Source: Leptidea sinapis (taxonomy: Eukaryota > Arthropoda > Insecta > Lepidoptera > Pieridae). From it: a DNA stretch of 64,000 bases. The translations under genes were made by a program, and so were the position numbers. Location: NCBI RefSeq assembly GCF_905404315.1, contig NC_066279.1, positions 1,624,501-1,688,500 of the forward strand, in the 5' to 3' direction. The notes under the pieces were generated by a model, which ran no database searches, was not told the origin of the DNA, and saw nothing but the letters and a program-made list of their open reading frames with translations. Below, in pieces: positions 46,215 to 56,900 of the stretch. The first letter of the stretch is position 1. The number at the start of each line of letters is the position of its first letter.

Positions 46215-46590
46215 GAAGCCTACCTACTGGAATCGCAGGCACTCTACTAAATCCCCAAGATTATAAAAGTTCAGGGCTTCATTTGTGTATTAAGATTGTA
46301 GAATGTATTATCAAAGTCAAGGCTAACTGTAAACTATATGATTATGTGTCACGCCGAGACAATCATTGTTAGAGCATTAGATGATAATATCACACGTGCG
46401 GTGCAATGGTAAAATGTGAGGCGCCACAAATAGTTAGAAAATTCGAGAGTTGCTAATAAAGGGAGAAGGCACTTTAACGTTTGATGTGTTACGAGCCGGT
46501 GCAAGTAGCCGTGAGCGATACAAACGGACATGATTTTAATAAATTTAATATAGAAGAGGCAAACAGGCAAATGATTAATGTTGCCGGTCT

Positions 46591-46850
46591 TTTTTTTTAA
46601 TGATAATAAGGGACGAGACGAGCAGGACGTTCAGATCATGGTAATTGATACGCCATGCTCATTACAATGCAGTGCCGCTCAGGATTCTCAAAAAACCCAT
46701 AAATTCTGAGCGGCACTACAATTGTGCTCGTCACCTTGAGACATAAGATGTTAAGCCTCATTTGCCCAGTAATTTCACTAGCTACGGCGCCCTTCAGACC
46801 GAAACACAGTAATGCTTACACATTACTGCTTCACGGCAGAAATAGGCGCG
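46591..46850 (-). repeat. family A repeat, 5'-truncated
   Basis: A T9 tract then AAGGGACGAGACGAGCAGGA, ending at GGCAGAAATAGGCGC. It is inverted relative to the copy 380 bases upstream. Confidence 0.8.
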
Positions 46851-47579
46851 GGTCTATGAGGCCGGAGTAATCTTCCATTTATGCTGGTAAAGAAACCCAC
46901 TGATATCGTTTTATCAGCTCATGACAAGTCACTTTTATTCAAAAGGGTTCAAAACTGTTGTATAAGATGGGTCAATAAACGCGAGACACTTATTGTGTTT
47001 ATTTCCGTTTTTTCTCAATATAATATTAATAACTAATATTTTCTAATCGATGGAACTATAATTGACATTTCCTAACTGCTTTTTACAACCTACTTGAATT
47101 ATTTTTTTAAATTGATATATTAAGTTTTAATTCATGAAAATTTTTTATACTTGAATTGGAGGCGAATCCAGTAAAAATACTTTAACTTTAAGACTATGTC
47201 ATAAAAAGCCACCTCTATACTATCGAGCCTACCTTCAGCTCAGTCACAAACAATTACCTATATTATGTAGCATACGATGTTTGCATATGAAAGTTAGCAA
47301 ATTGCCGACATCCTTCCAACACCGCATGCCAAATGACAATGGGGCAATCATAATTCGACCTGGATCGACTGGTTCTATATCTGTTGAATTATTTATGAAA
47401 GAACAGAGGGTACCTGAATTAGGTTAGGCTAGAACACCTATTAGATATCATAAGAAGGTATACAATATGTTTTCCTACTAAAAATATCAGATGAAGATCA
47501 TATTATTATGAATGTGATAGTTTGTATGTTTCAAGCTAGTCTAGATAGACTGTGAATGCTGTGAAAACGTTGAAAAATA
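46851..47579. other. no gene seen
   Basis: AT-rich without recognised features. Confidence 0.4.
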
Positions 47580-47760
47580 TTGAGGTTGACAGTTAACCTC
47601 TATTTTGAGCAATGCACGCACACTAACACAAAGTGACATACAAACGGCGAGTGTAAGGCGTAGCTTGTCATGCATACATGCTAAAGTAATAAACCTGGCC
47701 TGTTTTCATCGATTGTCTATCAGGAAGAGGCACTTTAAATTATCTATGTTTTCTATGTTT
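47580..47760 (-). repeat. family F repeat, inverted copy
   Basis: GCACGCACACTAACACAAAG, then CGTAGCTTGTCATGCATA and GGCCTGTTTTCATCGATTG, the reverse complement order of 19995-20165. Confidence 0.6.
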
Positions 47761-47943
47761 ATTACTCAATGACGCCAAAACGCCTACTGGATATCAATGT
47801 TTGAAAGATGTTTAGCTCCAATAACACAGAGAATATTTTATAAATGTAATGTAAACGCGAACAAAGTCGCGGTAACAGGAAGTGCTACTTGATATATTGT
47901 TACCATCGAAGGGTTTCTTACCACCGTACAATATTATAACACG

Positions 47944-48126
47944 ATGTATTTAAATGCTTTTAAGAAGAAGAAACATTTTCGGTTAAGCATGTTGGTCATT
48001 TTAGTTTTTATTATTGTAATATCATACAATTTGGTTAAAAGAGCTGGCATAGATATTTGTCGGCACTCTGTCCCATGTTTCATAAAAGAAGTCAAAAAAA
48101 ATACGAAAGTACTGCAACATGATTAG
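47944..48126 (+). CDS. small predicted single-pass membrane protein (60 aa), unknown
   Basis: MYLNAFKKKKHFRLSML starts with a basic stretch, then a hydrophobic segment (about residues 16-29: LVILVFIIVISY), then a short Cys-containing tail. An AATAAA is present at about 48270. No domain is recognised, there are no introns, and it may be a chance frame. Confidence 0.25.
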   Translation: MYLNAFKKKKHFRLSMLVILVFIIVISYNLVKRAGIDICRHSVPCFIKEVKKNTKVLQHD

Positions 48127-48520
48127 TCATTGTTCGTAGTTATTGTTTTTTTCTTGTTTATTAAGTAAGAACATAGTTATTTTAAGTCAGCCTTTTTGGA
48201 GTGTACAACATTATAATTTTTTTTTAATGTTTCCGTAGATTAAGATAGTTGTAAGTACGTTGGCTTCCTAATAAAAAATTAAAAAAATATCAGCAAAAGT
48301 AATACAAATTCTTTCAAAATTCAGCCGTCTATCTATTGATGCTTATGATATACAGGCAGACAACATAGTCCTAGAGCTGGATACCCTTCGGCTATGAAAC
48401 CCTAGAAACAACCAGATACCTATTTTAATAGGGCCCGCGTCGCGTGACTTGAAAGTGTCCTAATTGGGACTCATTTTGACAGCAAAAGACGTGTTTTACA
48501 CGCAGCTTAATTGAACACTA

Positions 48521-48565
48521 GCCATATATATATATATATATGGCTAGTGTTCAATTAATATTAAC

Positions 48566-48601
<36 letters not shown>

Positions 48602-48602
48602 G
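48521..48602. repeat. two nested AT-microsatellite palindromes
   Basis: TTGAACACTAGCC(AT)n-GGCTAGTGTTCAA is followed by CCC(AT)n-GGG, each self-complementary with a (TA)n centre. Confidence 0.9.
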
Positions 48603-48810
48603 TGAAAATTTGAAGTTGTATATAAATAAATATAAAAAAAAAAATCGTGTATAACCACCCTTAACATTTAGGGGGATGAAAATAGATGTGGTCCGATTCT
48701 CAGACCTACCCAATATGCACTCAAAATTTCATGAGAATCGGTCAAGCCGTTTCGGAGTAGTTCAAAGTTTAACACCATGACACGAGAATTTTATATATTA
48801 GTTAGATAAC
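48603..48810 (+). repeat. family C, single arm
   Basis: GTGAAAATTTGAAGTTGTAT, CCCTTAACATTTAGGGGGAT and GACACGAGAATTTTATAT as in one arm of 34291-35047, without the inverted partner. Confidence 0.7.
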
Positions 48811-49051
48811 TCTTGTGTTTTTACTTATTAATATACCTACATTTTTTAAGTGGTGTAAGGCATTTAGTATTTGACGTTTGAGTATTTTTGTTGCATCTCT
48901 TTACATATTATATTGTAATTGAAATGATTTGTAAATATTTTAATTGAGAATAAGAACTTGTAATACTAATCAAATTCAAATTCATTTCAAATTCAAATTC
49001 AAGAGTAAATGTAATTTATCTACGAAATAAATTTTTTTTTGATTTGATACC

Positions 49052-49360
49052 AGTTGGAGGCTCCATTGCACAGAATGCCAGCTAGATTATGACTACCACA
49101 ACGGCGCCTATTTCTGCCGTGAAGCTGTAATGTGTAATCGTTACTGTGTTTCGATCTGAAGGGCGCCATACCAAGGAAATTACTGGGTAAATGAGACTTA
49201 ACATCTTATGTCTCAAGGTGTCGAGCGCAACTGTAGTGCCACTCAGAAGTTCTGGGCTTTTCAAGAATCCTGAGCGGCATTGCATTGTAAATGAGCAGGG
49301 AGTATCCATTACCATCAGCTGAAAGCCTTGCTCGTCTCGTCGCCTATTACCATAAAAAAA
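49052..49360 (+). repeat. family A repeat
   Basis: CAGTTGGAGGCTCCATTGCA through TACCATAAAAAAA, full length, about 340 bases upstream of the protease TATA box. Confidence 0.85.
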
Positions 49361-49700
49361 TTTGATTTGCTTAACATTCACATTCTTACGAAACACTTAA
49401 CGAATTCATATACTTGTATGGCACACTGGAATTAATCTGGGTGAAATTTTGCACACAAATAAAGGGATACGAAAATAAAACTTCTCTGAACTTATTTAAC
49501 TAACAATGGATCGCAGTTATCTGAAAATAAACGTTTTATTATTATTATTATTAACGACTATTTCTAAGCGCTAAGTGTTTAGAAGGTTACTATAATTAAC
49601 TTAAACTCCAGATAGGGGTCCATATCATAAAACTATTCAGAACAATTTGCACATGCAAATATGTTTGATAATTTACATAAATTTCAATATTCACTGAATG

Positions 49701-49737
49701 TATATAAAGAACTTATTAAAAATTAAATCGTTCAGTT
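49701..49737 (+). promoter_or_regulatory. core promoter of the chymotrypsin-like gene
   Basis: TATATAAAG at 49701-49709 and an arthropod-type initiator TCAGTT at 49732-49737 lie about 32 bases apart. The ATG is at 49750, so the 5' UTR would be about 16 bases, typical for insect digestive-protease genes. Confidence 0.65.
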
Positions 49738-49749
49738 TTTTTTGCAAAA

Positions 49750-50960
49750 ATGTTAACACAGGTGATAATTTTATTCATTGGAACTTTGACTTTAGGTGAA
49801 TATTTAAGATTTCTATTGTTACTTTTAAATTAAGAATACTTATATTAAATAGTTTTTTTTTTTTTTTAATTTACTATTAATCATATACAAATTTTACATT
49901 AAGGTTTCAAAGCAATAAAAACCACAAAATATGTTTGAACTATTGCTAAATTGAACTATGTCTGTAACTGTAACTGTTTGAAACGGTATAGGCGTGGCTG
50001 GTAAAAAACTACCTTTAAAAAACCGACTTCAAAAACTGAAAAGTATCAAATAACTATAAATTTAATTTAATACACCTCTTATGCAAACCTTTACCTTTAA
50101 TATTAATAAAATATTATTATTTGTATGTGCTACATATTATTAGCTTTGAAGTCGGTGCCAAGCCAAATGTAATAAAGGTACCTACACTCGCCACGCGTGA
50201 CTTTGAGCGGGATAGCTTCGTCTAGAACAAAACAACCCAAGCGGACAGACACGCATGTCCAGACAACCTAAATAATTACAGTAAGTACCTAAGCTGTTTA
50301 TAATATTAAGTTTTATTTTGTTTAGGGCTTGGCACTGACTTAAAACTTATCAATAGATAGCACATATAAATAATAGTATTTTATTCATATTAAAGGTAAA
50401 GGTTTGCATAAGAGGTGTATTAAATAAAATTTTTAGTTATTTGATACTTTTCAGTTCTTGAAGTCGGTTTTTTTAAACGTCGATTTTTTCTATATTTTAA
50501 ACTTTTCTATTCGAGTAGCGCGAAAACATAGTAAAAACTGGAGGTCTATTACCAAAATCGAAAGACGAAGTTTCGTCCGAAACTTTATATTAAATCCTAT
50601 TACCAAAGTACTTCGGATCCGAATAGTGTGGACGGATTTCGTTTCGGAACCATAAGAAAAAGTAAATGTCAAGTGAATTTGGGAATAAGCTAAGAAAGAC
50701 AAAATGTCTAATCGCGAACTTCGTATCGATCTTCGGACCGCTTTCGTAATAGGAAAATGTACGATCCGTCAACCGAAAATTCGCATTTCGATTTTGGTAA
50801 TTGGGCTCCTGGTACGGCAATACCATTATAATAGAAAGGGAATTTATATTAAGTCTAAAAAAAGAACCTAAGTGATAAAGCTGCTCAACTTAGGTGGTGA
50901 TAATAATAAAGGTGATCACTTAACAACAGGTGACCCGTACGCTCGTTTGTCCTCCTATTC

Positions 50961-50996
<36 letters not shown>

Positions 50997-53900
50997 ACAG
51001 TTACATAAAAAATAAGTTATGTAATAAGTATTTAATGATGCATTATACATACTTTTTAATTTTTTTTTATAACTATGTAATCTACTCATTTATTAATTAA
51101 AAAAAAAACAATTCGTAACTTATTCTATATAATACCTAAAATAAAAGTTTTTTTCAAATTATTTACATATGACTTAATAATTAATAACGCTATTTATATA
51201 AATAATAATAAAATAAACTTTTTTTAATTAAATATGTTATTATCTTAATTTAAGACCTTTTTTACCTTAAGTACTATTTTTGTGCCTTCTTGATAAACAA
51301 ATTTGAATTTTGAATTCTAATTAACGCAAACAGGACTTGAATCATGTTTAATTAAGTTTAGTTTTTATATTTGGGGTCAACTTTGAGATTTTTTTGTAAC
51401 AAGAAATTCTATGACACCATGTTTCCACATAAGACAGTCGCTATCATATCCTTAAATTATTTAATTTAAGCATATATTTATTTCAAAAAGATCTATCTTC
51501 TTTTTGGTCGCCTAAATCATTTCTGAAGGTGGTACTTCAAAGTCTTCGTAAAGTTGGTCATGATCGATATAGAGTTGTTCAGAGAGTGGAATATCTTCAT
51601 GGGTAATTTGACATGGGGTGAGCTGATCAGTTCAATGGTACCTTCTATTTAATTCCCTTTGATTTGGTTATATATCTATGTACTTACTTTATTTTTAAAA
51701 GGTCCAGAAGCGAGTGTTGGTGGGTACCCTCAATAACTTATAGATTCCATCCATCATTGAATAACTTGGGACATTGGGAGCTTAAAATAGGACCAAGTTG
51801 GGTGTGGGCTTAAAATTTCACACAATTTTTTTTTCTCAATTCAGTCCTTGAACGATTGAAAAAAATAAAGTACTATTTTTGAAGTCTGTTTAAAACTAGT
51901 AATAATAGTCATATTATATTATGTATTAACCATAGTGAACGGGGCCAAATCTCGAGAATAAATAATATTTATATGGGATTTTGATAAGTGAGCACACATC
52001 TTAAACTCGTGACGTCACTTATAATTTATTAAGTAGGAGTATTTCGCACATTTTCTCATCGTCAGGATGGCCGAGCGGTCTAAGGCGCTGCGTTCAGGTC
52101 GCAGTCCACTTCTGTGGGCGTGGGTTCGAATCCCACTTCTGACAGACTTTTTTTTACATTATTCATATCTTTAGTTAATAATATCGTAATTTTAATCTTT
52201 TTACATCATAATATACAAACTCAACTACACTTGGCGTTAATTCTCATTACGTCTAACTCAGAAATTGACACTAACATTTAGTACAAGTATTTTTTTTCAT
52301 ATTGTATTGTAATAATTCAAATTTACTTATTTTTTATGATAAGCCGTCGCCTTTTAACGCTACGATATTGAAATTATAGATTTTTTTACTTATTTTGCTC
52401 AAGGTGAAGTGCCAAGTTCAATGCACATGCGTTTCATATGACGATATTCAACAACTTGCATAGACAAAGATTCGAAAATAAATCCTCTTCGAGCTTTGGG
52501 CGATCTCTACTTGTAATTGTTTTAAGCTACTATTAGGCTACGATGTCTTTTTTTATGAAAATAAGGGTCGAGACGAGTAGGACATTCAACTGATGGTAAT
52601 TTATACGCCCTGCCCATTACAATGCAGTGACGCTCAGGATTCTTGAAATACTCAATAATTCTGAGCGAGACTTCAACTGCGCTCCACCTTGAGATATAAG
52701 ATGTCACGTCTCATTTGCCCAACAATTTCACTAGCTACTGGGTTTCTTATAACTAAGCGATTTTATTTTTATTCCACAGTAACCTCCGAGTTATTTTCAT
52801 CAGAAGACAAGAGGGATGACTGGGAGAGAATCGTGGGGGGTACGAAGGCTGCTAACGGGTCCGTACCTTACCAGGTCTCCCTGCGTATCTATGGAGTCCG
52901 CCACTTCTGCGGTGCCTCCATCATCACTCCCAGGGTCATACTGACAGCTGCACATTGTGTTGACAGGTAATTTGATTGTTACAGGCATAGGAAGAATATT
53001 AAAAGGCATAAAACGCATTTTTTTTCTCGAAATTGATTTCCTTAGAATTATGTTTTTGATGTTACTTCTAACACTACCACCGCTTCGGAAACAAATGGTG
53101 CTCTGAGAGACGACGAGTGGCTCAAGAAACTCTCCCAGCATTATTTTTTTGCGGTCTTTTTAATAAAATATACAATATTGTACTGTCGTTGTCATTGCTT
53201 TAAAATAATCATAATCTAGTCCCAGGCTATCGGATCACGTAGATATTCAGCTGTGGAGTAGTAGGATTTACGACAGAGCCATTTTTTAATCTAACATTTA
53301 AATTTATTTTTAGATAATGCCTGAACAGTGGCGCGGACTATATTATAAAAGTGTATATTATAGTTACCCTTAAAGCTATTATGTATCTTATGAAGCCTAC
53401 TAGAATTACTTACAAGCAATCCCTTATTTATTTATTATAATAAATCACTATTGAGGGCAAGTATATGACAATTTTTGGGACCGTATATGAAATTTTCATA
53501 AATATTGATGAAATGAACAGTCAAAATATTTATTTCTTTAAATTTTTCTATTAATGAACGGAACATCGACTGGGCATTATATTATAAAAAAAAAGTTATT
53601 TGCGTATTTTTTTCTTTTAAATGTGTTCAGTACTGGTAGCTGATAAACTGTTTTTGGTTATTTTAAATATCGGTGAATAAAATACTTATCATCTTTGGAA
53701 AAAGAGGTTACCAAGAGGTACCAGTGGGAGGCTCCATTGCACAGGATGCCGGCTAGATTATGGGTACCACAACGGCACCTATTTCTGCCGTGAACTAGTA
53801 ATGTGTAAGTATTATTGAGTTTCGTTCTGTAGGGCGACGTTGCTAGTGAAATTACTGGGCAAATGAGACTTAACATCTTATGTCTCAAGGGGACGAGCGT

Positions 53901-56900
53901 GATTGCCGCTCGGAATTTTTGGGTTTTTCAGTAATCCTAAGCGGTACTGCATTGTAATGGGCAGTGCGTATCAATTACCATCATCTCAACGTCCTGCTCG
54001 TCTCGTCCCTTATTTTCATAAAATATTAGAACTCATATATCTTTCAGACTTAAACCAGAATACTTCAAAGCCATAGTTGGAACTAATCAGCTGAGAGCTG
54101 GTGGCAAGGCATACGACATCCGTAAAGTGGTACAGCATGAGAACTATGACGACAACGTGATCAAGAATGACATTGCCATCATCTTCACCGAAGAGGCGAT
54201 AGAGCTTAGCGATATAGTTGATGTTGTAGAGCTGAATGATGAGCCGGTGATGAAAGGAGAGGAGTTGCTGTTAACTGGTTGGGGAGCTACTTCTGTAAGT
54301 CTTTGTACCTTTTTTACATGCTTTTTACTTGCTAATTAATATTAAATTTATTGAATTAGGCGTTACTTTGCGGAAATCCATAATTATACAAATGATTTAA
54401 GTTTTCTTTAGTGTTAATTCCGCCAATATTTGTCTTTAAAACAATTCGAGACGTGTTTCGCCTCTACACGAGGCATCCTCAGGACGTGTTGTCTCGCCAA
54501 AATCTGGCACGAGTCTCGTGCGTGTCGAATTGTTTTAAAGACAAATATTGGCGGATTTAACACTAATGAAAACTTAAATCATTTGTATGCTAAATAATAC
54601 TTATTTATTTATGTATGTTTGTTTGGAACCGATTCGGGCGCGATTTTGACCCACTTTTAACGGACTGATTTCATTCAAATTCCGTAGATTTATCGAGGAC
54701 CGATTTGTAAAATTATTCCATTTTTCAATTTGCAAAATACGATTTTTGTTAATTTATATAATTTTCATCTATCGTCTATAAGGCAGAAGTTGATGTTAAT
54801 TTTAAATTTCAAAATAGATTTTCTACTTTTTAGTTAGTTTTCGTTTTATATTAAGTTTTTTGTTCTCAATTTTTAATTCTCAAAAACGAGCAGCATTTCA
54901 CTATAGTTGGCTGAATAAACCTCGCGTATTGAGATAGGGACATGTCCTAGTAAATACTTAAAATAGTCTCCACTCAAAATACAGTTTGGAACCTGACTAT
55001 TGCTTTCTCAATTTTGACGTCACGGCGTATAAATGTGAATGTAAGTTTGTTTCTTACGCTTTTACGTCGGTAATTGATACGCCCTGTCCATTACAATGCA
55101 GTGCCGCTCAGGGTTCTTGAAAACCCAAAAAAATTGAGTGGCACCACTATTGCGCATGTCACCTTGAGACATAAGATGTTAAGTCTCATTTGTCCAGTAA
55201 TTTCACTAGCTACGGCGCCCTTCAGACCGAAACACAATAATGCTTACACATTACAACTTCACGGCAGAAATAGGCGCCGTTGTGGTACCCATAATCTAAC
55301 TGGCATCCTGTGCAAGACTCCTACTGGTCTTATTGTAAAATGTACATCGTCCTACAAAAGAAGTTGAAGGCATAATAAGTTAATATTTGTTCCTGGTGTA
55401 ACAGGTTTCTAGAAAAAATCACTAATTCGTCTACAGTCTTTGAACATACATTACATTATCAAGAATATACTAATAGGCATCGGTTACAATAACAACGACA
55501 ACCACAGCCTTGAAAATGTTACACAAAATATAATGAGTTTCTTGCTACTTCTTCTCATTAGCTCAACCCTTTACGAAGTAGCGGTAGATTCAATAAGAAA
55601 AATATTTTGTTTTTGACATTCATAAGTGTCATTTCCGTGACCTACGTGAATAAATTGATTTTGATTTGATTTGATTTGATTTATATATTATTAGTATACA
55701 TATGGATCCAGAGACTGTGCTTGTCGTAAAGCACGCGAATTGATAAAGATTGGCAGTTGCAGAGATTTCCGATAGAAGTGGAAACCTAGAACCTTTTTAG
55801 AATGTTTGAAACCATTCAATTATTAATTTCAATTTATTTTTTAAACTTATTTATATAAATTTAAAAAATTTATACAGAAACACAACTACACCAATGCACA
55901 GTGTATACATTGACCATTTCACTAAATACATTCAATTTCGGTGACGCGAACTCACGAAATTTCACCAGTCAAAACAGTGTGAATTTTTTTTTTTTTTTAA
56001 ATTCAAAATTTCAGGGCCGGATTTAAATTTAATGCCTCCCCTGGGCACCGGAAAAAAATCCGCTTCAATAATTTTACTAAAACTTATAGTTTATATATTC
56101 TATTTTTCAAAACTAAAATACCTAATTTGTTGCACAAACTTTATCAAAACAAATACTAATTATTTTTTTGTAATTCCAGAAAATAAAAATATCGATTATT
56201 ATTTTAGATCTCCAAGGTAATAAATTGATTAAATCGTTTTTATTTTTACTAAACGTGCCATAATTATAATTTACAAATAATGGATAAATTGAATTTCTTG
56301 AATTATCAATTAAACCAGAAATTATTAATTAACAGAATTAATTAATTATATTGAGCAACATTGATAAGACTAAAAAAAACTTTTTTTTCACTTTCAAAAT
56401 TTTGCCGCCCTAAAAATTATGCCGCCCTAAAAATTTTGCCGCCCTAAAAAATTTCGCCCTGGGCACTTGCCCCAACTGCCCCCAGTGTAAATCGACCGCT
56501 GTGTGTAATTATGTATATTTATATTTATTTATTTTATAAGATTTTCCCCTACCTTTAGATTTCACTTCAATAAATATTTAATTATTTCTAGTACCCAGGC
56601 CGTCTGCCCAACGATCTAATGCAGCTCGAACTCCGAGCTGTTACGTACGACGACTGCCAGGAAGCGCACACAGCTGTTAATGCTGTCTTCGAGAGCCAAA
56701 TCTGCGCCATGACAAAAGCTGGGGAAGGTGCCTGCCATGTAAGTCACCCTATTATGTTATTTTAAGGAATAGAGGATAGACCAGCATACGAGTCACCTGA
56801 TGTCAAGTGATCACCGCCACCCACATTCTCCTGCAATACGAGAGGAGTCTCATGAGCGCTGCCGGCCCTTTAAAAAAGTGTACCCGTTTTATTTTTGAAG

